This document shows, in pieces, positions 1-6,560 of a stretch of DNA of 10,631 nucleotides. The stretch lies in NCBI GenBank assembly GCA_900754775.1, contig CAAEDZ010000243.1, positions 1-10,631 on the forward strand. The letters are read 5' to 3'. Under the pieces are notes generated by a model. It made no database searches, was not told the origin of the DNA, and saw only the letters and a list, made by a program, of their open reading frames with translations. The position numbers and the translations under genes are program-made. This DNA is from Clostridia bacterium (lineage in GTDB: Bacteria; Bacillota_A; Clostridia; Christensenellales; Aristaeellaceae). Position 1 is the stretch's first letter. Every line of letters starts with the position of its first letter.

Positions 1-17
1 AGCTGACGAAGGAAGCA

Positions 18-55
18 AAAATTGCCACCGATTTCCTTTTTATCGGGGCAATTTT
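18..55 (-). terminator. Intrinsic terminator of the sugar operon, probably bidirectional
   Basis: The arms 18-32 and 42-55 form a 14-bp stem with one bulged A (27) and a 9-nt loop. On the minus strand the 3' arm runs into TTTTT (complement of 17-21), as expected for a Rho-independent terminator, about 70 nt after the isomerase stop codon. On the plus strand the stem also ends in ATTTTA, so it could stop a convergent gene entering from the left of the window. The left neighbour is not visible. Confidence 0.85.
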
Positions 56-82
56 AGCGGTTGTGGGCTTTGTCAGCGCTCT

Positions 83-111
83 GAGCCGCCCCGCGCAAGG
101 CGGGGCGGCTC
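83..111 (-). repeat. GC-rich 12-bp hairpin just after the isomerase stop
   Basis: GAGCCGCCCCGC (83-94) pairs perfectly with 100-111 across a 5-nt loop. There is no U-tract on either strand, so it is not a terminator by itself. It lies 12 nt beyond the stop of the last operon gene and 27 nt before the true terminator hairpin. A role in protecting the 3' end of the transcript is an inference. Confidence 0.6.
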
Positions 112-123
112 TGGGCGGGGAGC

Positions 124-801
124 TTAGAGCGCGTCGTATTCGTTGCAGAGCGGGTGGAGGATGGGCTCGTCTTCGTCGATCTTCGGGAAGCGGGCCGTGG
201 GCTCCATGAAGTAGTTGTCGCTGGTGTCGTCGTTGACTTTGGAGACCTCGCCGGCGATCAGATCGCCTTCGCCGCTCTTCGGCCCGAAAATGTGGGCTAC
301 GTGCGGCTTCAGGCTGATGCTGTTGCCCGGGTAAATGAGGATCTCCTCCCCCGCCTTGAAGGTGCGCTCAATGCCGTCCATCGGCACGGTCACGTCCGTG
401 TCGAGCTGGTTGCCATCTTTGTCGGTGTTCCACAGGTAGACGGCAAGCACGCCGTTGGCGCGGTTGATGATATCTTCGGTCTTATACTCGTGATAGTGCT
501 TGGGCAGGCGCTGGCCCTCGCGGAAGAGCAGGTACTTTTCACAATAGGGTACGCCGACGTCCGCGTCGTCCATCTTGCCATTGCGCACGGTGTAGAGTAC
601 GGAGCCGATGCGGTCGAAATCGCCGGTGCCGAAATCGGTGATGTCCCAGCCGAGCATGACGGAACGGACGGTGTCCAGACGATCCTTGTTGGCCTTCCAC
701 GTGTCCATATCCCAATAGGCGTATTCCGGCAGATGGATGTTGTTTTTTGCCAGCAGCTCCTTGGCCCACGTCAGGGCGGCGTTCACCTGCGAGCGTTTCA
801 T
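124..801 (-). CDS. D-lyxose/D-mannose isomerase family protein (cupin)
   Basis: A 225-residue cupin of the D-lyxose ketol-isomerase family. Characterised members interconvert D-lyxose with D-xylulose and D-mannose with D-fructose, using a divalent metal. The metal site is visible as KHYHEYKTED, giving His102, His104 and Glu109, with His170 in KPHVAHIF; spacing and length match my recollection of the E. coli O157 enzyme (about 227 aa). There is no signal peptide, so it acts in the cytoplasm. I chose ATG at 801 over an in-frame GTG at 810 because AAAGG (813-817) lies 11 nt before the ATG but only 2 nt before the GTG. It is the last gene of the operon, 16 nt after the mutarotase stop, followed by a terminator. 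Family assignment is secure; the natural substrate is not proven. Confidence 0.88.
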   Translation of the reverse strand: MKRSQVNAALTWAKELLAKNNIHLPEYAYWDMDTWKANKDRLDTVRSVMLGWDITDFGTGDFDRIGSVLYTVRNGKMDDADVGVPYCEKYLLFREGQRLPKHYHEYKTEDIINRANGVLAVYLWNTDKDGNQLDTDVTVPMDGIERTFKAGEEILIYPGNSISLKPHVAHIFGPKSGEGDLIAGEVSKVNDDTSDNYFMEPTARFPKIDEDEPILHPLCNEYDAL

Positions 802-817
802 GGATAACACGACCTTT

Positions 818-1150
818 CTATTCGTTTTTGTTCAGAGCGTATACCTGCGGAAGATCCTGCCAGAACTGCTCGCCCGGCAAAGGCTCCTGACAAGCGCCGG
901 TGATCTTCAGCCACTGTTGATAGACGGGACTTTTATAAATGCCGTCGTTGTCCTTGGAGGTATCGACCTCGTTGTACTGGAAAAGGTAGGTCTTGCCCGC
1001 CAGTTCCTTGACGAAGATCTCGCACTTGAGGAAGCCGTGTTCCTTCATCAGGGCGCGTACCTCGTCGGGCTGTTCGTCGTGCAGGCGGATGTAGGTGTCC
1101 AGCATGCCCTCGCGCACGCCGATGATGCAGCCGGTTTTTTTGTTGGCCAT
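818..1150 (-). CDS. L-rhamnose mutarotase family protein (RhaM-like)
   Basis: A 110-residue single-domain alpha/beta-barrel protein of the RhaM family, which interconverts alpha and beta anomers of sugars such as L-rhamnose so that the isomerase gets its preferred form. Matching landmarks are Tyr20 and His24 in LDTYIRLHDEQ (equivalent to Tyr18 and His22 of E. coli RhaM) and the VYQQWLK motif near the C-terminus. The position of E. coli Tyr41 is Cys43 here. The start is ATG 1150: the GGAGGA site (1158-1164) sits 7 nt upstream, whereas the in-frame GTG at 1165 would swallow that site. It lies 19 nt after the ATPase stop and 16 nt before the isomerase start, so the genes are tightly coupled. An anomerase acting on the imported aldose is the natural reading; L-rhamnose as substrate is doubtful because no rhamnose isomerase, kinase or aldolase is nearby. 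Confidence 0.85.
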   Translation of the reverse strand: MANKKTGCIIGVREGMLDTYIRLHDEQPDEVRALMKEHGFLKCEIFVKELAGKTYLFQYNEVDTSKDNDGIYKSPVYQQWLKITGACQEPLPGEQFWQDLPQVYALNKNE

Positions 1151-1169
1151 TGCTGTTTCCTCCACGCGG

Positions 1170-2684
1170 TCAGATAAAGTATTTGCCGATCTCGGCGCTG
1201 ATGTCGGAGCCGTTCTGGGCGAAGAAGTCCTCGCCGGTGAGTTCGGCCACGATCTGCTTTTCCTTGAAGATGAGCATGCGGCGGGCCAGACTGATGATCT
1301 CGTTCATGTCCGAAGAGATGAGGATGATCGCCTTGTGTTCGTCCTTGGCCAGACTCCAGATCAGGTCGTGGATATACTCCTTGGCGCCCACGTCCACGCC
1401 CACGGTCGGCTCGTCGATGATGAGTACGTCGCAGCCGGCGGACAGCCACTTGGAGATGGCGACCTTCTGCTGGTTGCCGCCGGAGAGGCTGGACGCCTTG
1501 TGCATGATGGACGGCGCCTTGATCTCCAGCTTTTTCACGTATTTCTCGGCGTTTTTCGCCTCCATCGAAGGACGGATGAACGGCACGCCGTTTTTGACGA
1601 AGAAATGGCGCAGGGTGTTGAGGCCGATGTTCATCTTCAGCGTATCGTCGAGGAACAGGCCCTCTTCCTTGCGGTTCTCGGTGATGTAGCCGATGCCGTG
1701 CTTGTGCAGGCTCTCGGCAAAGGTGCGGGTGTTGATGGGCTTGCCGTTGAGGAAGACCTCGCCGCTGTCCATCTTGTCGATGCCCAGCACCGTGCGCGCC
1801 AGCTCGCTGCGGCCGGAACCGACCAGACCGTAGAAGCCCAGTATCTCGCCCTGACGGACGGAGAAGCTCAGATTGTGGATGCCATGGAGCTTGGAGCAGA
1901 TGTTGCGCGCCTCGAAGACGACGGGGTTGTTCTCCGCGTCCAGACGGCCGCGGTAGTGGATGTTGGCCTCGCGGCCAATCATCATCTTGATGATCTCCTG
2001 CTTGGTGAGGTCCTTGGTATCGCCGGTGCCGATGTACTGGCCGTCGCGCAGCACCGTCACCTTGTCGCAAATCTCCATGACTTCCTCCAGCTTGTGGGAG
2101 ACGAAGATCATGATGACGCCCTTCTTTTTCAGTTCGCGCACCAGACCGAAGAGTATGTTCGCCTCGTACTGCGTCAGGCTCGAAGTCGGCTCGTCGAGCA
2201 TGAGTACCTTGGCGTTGGCGGAAAGCGCCTTGGCGATCTGGATGAGCTGCTTGTGGGCGGCGCTGAGCTTCATCACGGGCGTCTTGGGGTCGAAGCGCAG
2301 GCCGACCATATCCATGTATTTGCGGGCGAGTTCGTTGACCTTGTTCCAGTTCACGAAGCCGAGCTTGGTGAACTGATCCATCTTGTCCAGCACGATGTTT
2401 TCGGCAATGCTGCTCTCGGGGATCAGGTTGATCTCCTGATTGACGATGCTGATGCCATTATGGATGGCGTCGTTGTAGTCCTTGAGCTTGAGCGTCTTGC
2501 CGTCGAGGATCACTTCGCCCCCATCCGCCTGATAGATACCGCAGATGATCTTCATCAGCGTGGACTTGCCCGCGCCGTTCTCGCCGAGGATCGCGTGTAT
2601 CTCGCCTTCGCGGAATTGAATGGATACATTCTGCAGGGCTTTTACGCCACCAAAGGACTTGGAAATGTTCTTAAGCTCCAGCAT
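1170..2684 (-). CDS. Sugar ABC transporter ATP-binding protein (RbsA/MglA/XylG type)
   Basis: The 504-residue double-domain ATPase powers import through the neighbouring permease, on the inner face of the membrane. The N-terminal domain has Walker A GENGAGKS (34-41), Q-loop Gln83, a degenerate signature LSAAHKQ (140-146), Walker B VLMLDE (160-165) and switch His197. The C-terminal domain has the degenerate Walker A usual in this family (GLVGSGRS, 286-293), a canonical LSGGNQQ signature (400-406) and Walker B VLIIDE (420-425), with no switch His. This split arrangement is typical of RbsA-like CUT2 ATPases. Start ATG 2684 is preceded by CGGAGG at a 6-7 nt spacing. It lies third in the operon, 149 nt after the binding-protein gene, from which it is separated by strong hairpins. 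Substrate class (pentose or hexose) is supported; the exact sugar is not. Confidence 0.95.
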   Translation of the reverse strand: MLELKNISKSFGGVKALQNVSIQFREGEIHAILGENGAGKSTLMKIICGIYQADGGEVILDGKTLKLKDYNDAIHNGISIVNQEINLIPESSIAENIVLDKMDQFTKLGFVNWNKVNELARKYMDMVGLRFDPKTPVMKLSAAHKQLIQIAKALSANAKVLMLDEPTSSLTQYEANILFGLVRELKKKGVIMIFVSHKLEEVMEICDKVTVLRDGQYIGTGDTKDLTKQEIIKMMIGREANIHYRGRLDAENNPVVFEARNICSKLHGIHNLSFSVRQGEILGFYGLVGSGRSELARTVLGIDKMDSGEVFLNGKPINTRTFAESLHKHGIGYITENRKEEGLFLDDTLKMNIGLNTLRHFFVKNGVPFIRPSMEAKNAEKYVKKLEIKAPSIMHKASSLSGGNQQKVAISKWLSAGCDVLIIDEPTVGVDVGAKEYIHDLIWSLAKDEHKAIILISSDMNEIISLARRMLIFKEKQIVAELTGEDFFAQNGSDISAEIGKYFI

Positions 2685-2740
2685 GTTTTGCCTCCGATCC
2701 GGCGTGCCTTTGAGTCAGGTGGTATAAGGGGGGACGGGGA

Positions 2741-2802
2741 CGGGAGCGTGCGCTCCCGCCGCCCGGTCTGCGCGCGGGGAAAGCCGGTCGCCTTCCCCGC
2801 GC
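2741..2802 (-). repeat. Pair of strong intercistronic hairpins between binding-protein and ATPase genes
   Basis: Two perfect hairpins lie in the 149-nt gap. One pairs 2772-2781 with 2793-2802 (10 bp, GCGCGGGGAA arm, 11-nt loop). The other pairs 2741-2747 with 2752-2758 (CGGGAGC arm, 4-nt loop). In the transcript neither is followed by a U-tract, so they are probably not terminators. Similar structures after binding-protein genes, such as malE-malF in E. coli, protect the upstream message from 3' decay; that role here is an inference. Confidence 0.65.
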
Positions 2803-2833
2803 AGCGGGCCGCGTCAGGCCCTTTGGGGCGGCG

Positions 2834-3904
2834 TTACGCCGCAGGGTTGGTGAGTATCTCGGTCTCGATGGAAGCAATCAGCTCCATCGCGGCGGCCTCG
2901 ATGTCGGTCTGCCAGGTCTCGGCGTTGCTCTGATCGATGAAGATGTAGCCGGTGTCGATGTGTTCGCCCCAGTTGATGGGCTCCCAACCATCGGCCAGAT
3001 ACATCAGCAGCAGCGGGGAGACATAGCCCATGGCCCAGCCGTTCTGCGCGACCGTGTAGTCCACGTAGCCGCCGGCGATACCGGCCATGACTTCATCGCC
3101 CTGATCCATGGTGGCGCAGACGATGTGTTCGGCGTCGGGATTGACGGCGTAGTAGTCATTCATGGCGGTGGCAAGGCCCGCGGAGGCGGTGCCGCCGGTG
3201 GCGATGATGCCCTTCACGCCGGGGTTGCCGGCCAGCGCGTCGGAGACCTTCTCGTGGCCTTCGGCGGCGGTGGTGATGTCGGCGATGGTCTGGGCGATGG
3301 AGACGTTCTCATATTCGGCCACGGCATCCTCGATGCCCTGCTGGCGGCGCTGGGTGTTGACGTCGCCCAGCTGCTCAAGTACGTTGATGATGGTGCCTTC
3401 GCCGCCCATCAGCTCGATGAGGTGCTTGGCGGAGTTGTAGGCCTGCACGTACACGTCAGAGCTGAGGGTCAGGGCGGATTCCTGCGGATCGTTCATCAGG
3501 CCGGCGTAGTTGATGACCTCGGCGCCGCTGTCGTAGAGTTCCTTATAGAGGGCGTTGGCGCCGGAGGTGTCCGCGCCGAAGATGTAGAACAGGTCGTAGC
3601 CCTGCGCGCGCAGGCCCTCGACGGTCTGGTTCTCAATGTCCTGCGTCCACTCGGTGCCGATGCGCCATTCGACGTTCTGGCCGAAGTCCTCGTTGAAGGC
3701 CTCCAGACCCTGAAGCACGTAGTTGTCGAAGAAGACGTCGGGGGCCGGCCAGTAGCAGGCAAGTTTATACTCGTCCTTCTGGAATTCCCAAGTCAGGTTT
3801 TCGCGGGCGGTGACCGTATCCACCGTCACGTCGGTCCCTTCGGCGAAGCAGGCGACGGAAAGCAGCATCACCAGCGCCACGAGCAGGCTCAAAACTTTCT
3901 TCAT
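2834..3904 (-). CDS. Sugar ABC transporter substrate-binding protein (Peripla_BP_4 / RbsB-like)
   Basis: A 356-residue type I periplasmic-binding-protein fold that captures sugar outside the cell for the permease. The N-terminus is a signal sequence: MKK, a hydrophobic run to residue 18, then Cys19. The bases for a lipid anchor are LSVAC, which fits the loose lipobox pattern although Ser at -3 is atypical; cleavage by signal peptidase I after Ala21 is the alternative. Positions typical of sugar contacts in RbsB relatives are recognisable: Arg186/Arg187 in NTQRRQQG, Asp267 in ATMDQGD and Gln287 in AQNGW. Aromatic residues (Trp52, Phe58, Phe59) sit in the first binding segment. Start ATG 3904 has an AAAGGAGG site 8 nt upstream, the best in the operon; an upstream in-frame ATG at 3925 would place the signal sequence after a charged extension. 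It is second in the operon, with hairpins on both sides. Confidence 0.93.
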   Translation of the reverse strand: MKKVLSLLVALVMLLSVACFAEGTDVTVDTVTARENLTWEFQKDEYKLACYWPAPDVFFDNYVLQGLEAFNEDFGQNVEWRIGTEWTQDIENQTVEGLRAQGYDLFYIFGADTSGANALYKELYDSGAEVINYAGLMNDPQESALTLSSDVYVQAYNSAKHLIELMGGEGTIINVLEQLGDVNTQRRQQGIEDAVAEYENVSIAQTIADITTAAEGHEKVSDALAGNPGVKGIIATGGTASAGLATAMNDYYAVNPDAEHIVCATMDQGDEVMAGIAGGYVDYTVAQNGWAMGYVSPLLLMYLADGWEPINWGEHIDTGYIFIDQSNAETWQTDIEAAAMELIASIETEILTNPAA

Positions 3905-3940
3905 CCGGGGTTCCTCCTTTGTCATCGTTCACTATTTTCC

Positions 3941-3961
3941 CGCCGGCGCATTTATCCGGCG
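3941..3961 (-). repeat. Intercistronic hairpin between permease and binding-protein genes
   Basis: CGCCGG (3941-3946) pairs with CCGGCG (3956-3961) across a 9-nt loop, in the 89-nt gap before the binding-protein gene. On the minus strand it is followed by GGAAAATAG, not a U-tract. It lies about 20 nt upstream of the AAAGGAGG ribosome site. It may be a processing or stability element; function is inferred. Confidence 0.45.
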
Positions 3962-3993
3962 CGAAGCACGCATTTAGAGCGTTCCATGCCCCG

Positions 3994-4986
3994 TCAGGAG
4001 ATCATGCGCTTGGCGACGCGGCTGCGCAGGCTCTCGACCGACACGGCGATGAGGATGATCGCGCCCAGGAAGGCCTCTTCAAAGTAGATGTCCACATTGA
4101 GCATGGTCAGGCCATTGCGCACCATGGTCAGTATGCAGGCGCCGCAGAAGAAGCCGATGGCCGTAAAGTTGCCGCCGTTGAGGGAGATGCCGCCGATGGC
4201 GCATACGGCGAAGGAATAGAGCATCCAGTCCGCGCCCGTGGTGGGCGAGGCCGAGCCGGTGCGCGAGGTCCACAGCATGGCGGCGATGGCCGCCAGACCG
4301 CAGGAGAGCATGTTGCACTCGATGGTGATGCGGTCGGCCTTGATGCCCGACAGGCGCGCCGCCGATTCGTTGCCGCCCACCGCCAGCACGTTGCGGCCGA
4401 AGATGGTGAAGCGGAAGACCACCACCAAGATCAGCACCAGCAGCACAAACAGCGCGAACAGCTGCGACGTGCCGAGGATGCGGCCGCGGCCCAGCTCCGT
4501 GAAGCCCTCGTTCACCGCGTAGGAATAGCCGTGGGAGATGCCGGTGGCCACGCCGTCGTAGACGAACTGCATGGCCAGCGTGATGACGAACGGCGCCAGC
4601 TTCAATCGCGTGATGAGTACGCCGTTTACCCAGCCGCACAGCAGGCCGACGACCACCGTGGCCGGCACCACCACGATGGTGGGCAGGCCGAGGTTTTCCA
4701 TCATCAGGCCGCTGATTACCGTACACAACGCGCCCACCGCGCCCACCGACAGGTTCATGCCGCCGATGACCGCCACCATGAGCTGCGCCGCGGCGATAAA
4801 GCCGTAGCTCGCTACCGTGCGCGAGAGGTTGAACAGGTTGTAGGACGAGAGGAAGGAATCGGTAAAGATCGAGAAGATCAGGATCAGCAGTATACAGGCG
4901 CTCACCGCGCTTGAATAGCTCTGAACGAAAAATCGCTTCCACATTGGGATCTTCCTGGCGCTGCTTTTGCTGGCTTCGCTATTCAT
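3994..4986 (-). CDS. Sugar ABC transporter permease (RbsC/BPD_transp_2 family)
   Basis: A 330-residue polytopic membrane protein forming the transport channel, probably as a homodimer served by the double-domain ATPase. A short basic cytoplasmic N-terminus (to about residue 25) is followed by eight to ten hydrophobic segments. Family landmarks are GGMNLSVG (75-82; most relatives have GGIDLSVG, so Asp is Asn here), the ATPase-coupling loop VGGNESAARLSGIKADR (203-219), and GGISLNGGNFTAIG (265-278). ATG 4986 is the chosen start because AAAGGAG lies 7 nt upstream; a longer in-frame start at 5055 would add 23 Arg/Pro/Gly-rich residues encoded by the GC-rich leader hairpin and has a weaker site. 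It is the first gene of the operon, about 105 nt after the predicted transcription start. Confidence 0.92.
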   Translation of the reverse strand: MNSEASKSSARKIPMWKRFFVQSYSSAVSACILLILIFSIFTDSFLSSYNLFNLSRTVASYGFIAAAQLMVAVIGGMNLSVGAVGALCTVISGLMMENLGLPTIVVVPATVVVGLLCGWVNGVLITRLKLAPFVITLAMQFVYDGVATGISHGYSYAVNEGFTELGRGRILGTSQLFALFVLLVLILVVVFRFTIFGRNVLAVGGNESAARLSGIKADRITIECNMLSCGLAAIAAMLWTSRTGSASPTTGADWMLYSFAVCAIGGISLNGGNFTAIGFFCGACILTMVRNGLTMLNVDIYFEEAFLGAIILIAVSVESLRSRVAKRMIS

Positions 4987-5010
4987 AGACCTTCTCCTTT
5001 GCTTTCCGAC

Positions 5011-5033
5011 CCCGCCGCCGCGCGGCGGACGGG
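5011..5033 (-). promoter_or_regulatory. GC-rich leader hairpin upstream of the permease gene
   Basis: CCGCCGC/GCGGCGG (5015-5028) is a perfect 14-bp palindrome, extended by CCCG (5011-5014) pairing with CGGG (5030-5033) around a bulged base. It lies in the operon 5' leader, about 14 nt upstream of the AAAGGAG ribosome site. It could affect leader stability or translation of the permease. No alternative antiterminator structure was recognised, so attenuation is not claimed. Confidence 0.4.
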
Positions 5034-5078
5034 AGCGCGTGTTCCGGGCGTTCATGCCGTTCCATGAAGCTGATTAAC

Positions 5079-5091
5079 TTAGGTGTCCTAA
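5079..5091. promoter_or_regulatory. Candidate operator at the sugar-operon transcription start
   Basis: TTAGGTGTCCTAA is a 5+3+5 perfect dyad placed from about +1 to +13 relative to the predicted start (near 5092) of the minus-strand operon promoter. Repressors commonly bind there, and a ROK regulator is encoded directly upstream. Binding by that protein is an inference from position and symmetry alone. Confidence 0.35.
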
Positions 5092-5098
5092 CAATTAA

Positions 5099-5127
5099 AT
5101 TGTAATCAATATCGCTCTATTTGTCAA
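5099..5127 (-). promoter_or_regulatory. Sigma-A promoter of the sugar operon
   Basis: On the minus strand TTGACA (5122-5127) and TACAAT (5099-5104) are separated by exactly 17 bp, a near-consensus sigma-A promoter in an AT-rich island within GC-rich DNA. The predicted start is near 5092, leaving a leader of about 105 nt before the permease. It lies after the ROK gene terminator, so the operon is a separate transcription unit. The 316-nt gap 4987-5302 thus holds leader, promoter, dyads and terminator, with no convincing gene. Confidence 0.85.
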
Positions 5128-5252
5128 TAGGGAAATTGAAATTTATCTATTCCGTACAATATATTGATTCTCAAAAGACGCAAGACGAAGAAACAAAAAC
5201 GATTTCTGCCAGCGAAGGCAAACTGCGCGCCGCGCAAGGAGGCGTTTCCCGC

Positions 5253-5287
5253 AAAAAAGGGACGGGCAGGCGCGCGGCCTCCGTCCC
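5253..5287 (-). terminator. Intrinsic terminator of the ROK regulator gene
   Basis: In the transcript GGGACGG pairs with CCGTCCC (5281-5287 with 5259-5265), with an inner AGGC/GCCT stem and a CGCGC loop, followed at once by TTTTTT (complement of 5253-5258). It starts 16 nt after the ROK stop codon and separates that gene from the downstream operon promoter. Confidence 0.9.
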
Positions 5288-5302
5288 CCATCGCTTCCGG
5301 CG

Positions 5303-6517
5303 TCAGCGCATGAACGCCAGACTTTCCTTTTTCCAATCGTAATACGGCACCACCTGCGCCGCGCCGCGCGCCACGTTCCACTCGTCGGGGTCGCCCTGAA
5401 GGATGACCACGCGGCGGCCGGCGTTGTGCATCTGCTTGCGCAACGTGCAGGCACGTATCTTTTCCAAAAACTCCGGGCCGTTTTTCATCATGCCGCCGCA
5501 CAGGTAGATGCGGTCCGGGTCGAGCAGATTGATGCAGGCAGCCAGCGCCACGCCGATGAACTCGGCGGTCTCGTCGATCATGCGCCGCGCGTTCTCATCG
5601 CCCATGCGTGCGGCGGCGAACACCATTTTTGCCTCCAGACGCTCCAGATCGCCTTCGCACATTTGCAAAAGCAGCGCGTCCTCGCCGCGTGCCACCAGAT
5701 GGCGGGCCTTGCGCGCCAGCGCCGCGCCGGAGGCCACCGCTTCCAGACAGCCGTAGTTGCCGCAGGTACACTTCGCCTCGCGGTCGTCGCTGACGGGGAT
5801 ATGGCCCACCTCGCCGCTGGTGCCGCTGGCGCCATAGTAGAGGTTCCCGGCCTGCAACAGGCCGCCGCCGATGCCGTAGCCAAGGCCGACGCACAAAACG
5901 GTCAGGTCGTTGTTTTCCTGATCGCGGAACACTTCCCAGCTGGCCTGCACGCGGTTGGCGTTCTCCACGATGACCTGAAAGGGCAGAAGTTCGTTCATCC
6001 ACGCCTGAAGCGGCACGTCTTCCCAGCCGAAGTTCGGAGAGAAGATCACCTGACCGGTCTCGCGCTCGATCAAGCCGGGCATGGCCACGCAGACGCCGAC
6101 CACGGTATCCATATCCACGCCGGAGCGGCGCACCAGGGCGAGGACCTCCTCGCAGATATGCTCGACAAAGGCGCGCACGCGATGCACATCGCGCGTGGCG
6201 TACTTCACCGTGGCGATGATCTTCTGATCGAGGCCGACCAATACGATGCGGATGGTGGTGCGGCCCACGTCCACGCCGATGAAGCGATAGAACTCGCCGC
6301 ACACGCGCAAAAGCTCCGGGCGCTTGCCCTTGCCGCTTTCGCGGCGCTTTTCGGCGACGATCATGCCATGCTCGAGCAACTTGTCGGTGATGTCCATGAC
6401 GGTCGGCAGGCTCAGGCCGACGATCGAGGCGATCTCCGAGCGATGGATGGGCCCATGATCGGCGATGCAGCGCATCACGTTCTGCTTGTTGAGCATCGCC
6501 ATTCTGTGGCTGTCCAT
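5303..6517 (-). CDS. ROK-family transcriptional regulator (XylR/NagC type)
   Basis: A 404-residue regulator with an N-terminal winged helix-turn-helix (about 8-60; recognition region EIASIVGLSLPTVMDITDKL) joined to a sugar-kinase-like ROK domain. The ROK domain shows DVGRT (83-87, phosphate-loop-like), the zinc site from His239 in EVGH and Cys250, Cys252 and Cys257 in CTCGNYGCLE, and GLGYGIGGGL (211-220). The usual VENDAN segment reads VENANR, so the catalytic Asp of ROK kinases aligns with Ala187; this fits a sugar sensor without kinase activity. ATG 6517 has GGAAGGG 9 nt upstream; a TTG at 6535 lies inside that site. It is transcribed ahead of the ABC operon but has its own promoter and terminator. 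It probably represses the operon until a sugar binds (inference from family and context). Confidence 0.92.
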   Translation of the reverse strand: MDSHRMAMLNKQNVMRCIADHGPIHRSEIASIVGLSLPTVMDITDKLLEHGMIVAEKRRESGKGKRPELLRVCGEFYRFIGVDVGRTTIRIVLVGLDQKIIATVKYATRDVHRVRAFVEHICEEVLALVRRSGVDMDTVVGVCVAMPGLIERETGQVIFSPNFGWEDVPLQAWMNELLPFQVIVENANRVQASWEVFRDQENNDLTVLCVGLGYGIGGGLLQAGNLYYGASGTSGEVGHIPVSDDREAKCTCGNYGCLEAVASGAALARKARHLVARGEDALLLQMCEGDLERLEAKMVFAAARMGDENARRMIDETAEFIGVALAACINLLDPDRIYLCGGMMKNGPEFLEKIRACTLRKQMHNAGRRVVILQGDPDEWNVARGAAQVVPYYDWKKESLAFMR

Positions 6518-6560
6518 CCGCTTATACCCTTCCAAGACCGGCGCACCCCGCTTTTCGGTG

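Noticed and set aside
1095..2933. Plus-strand open frame of 612 codons opposite the ATPase gene
   Set aside because: It is the antisense shadow of a GC-rich gene with strong third-position bias. The translation is His/Asp/Val-rich low-complexity sequence without family motifs, and the minus-strand ATPase is unambiguous.
3919..4914. Plus-strand open frame of 331 codons opposite the permease gene
   Set aside because: Low-complexity His/Asp/Arg/Ala-rich translation, antisense to a clear RbsC-type permease, with no ribosome site.
4979..5065. Possible 28-residue leader peptide overlapping the permease start (ATG 5065, TAG at 4979-4981)
   Set aside because: It has a start and stop in the operon leader but no ribosome site. 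Its Arg-rich composition comes from the GC-rich hairpin, and nothing suggests an attenuation peptide.
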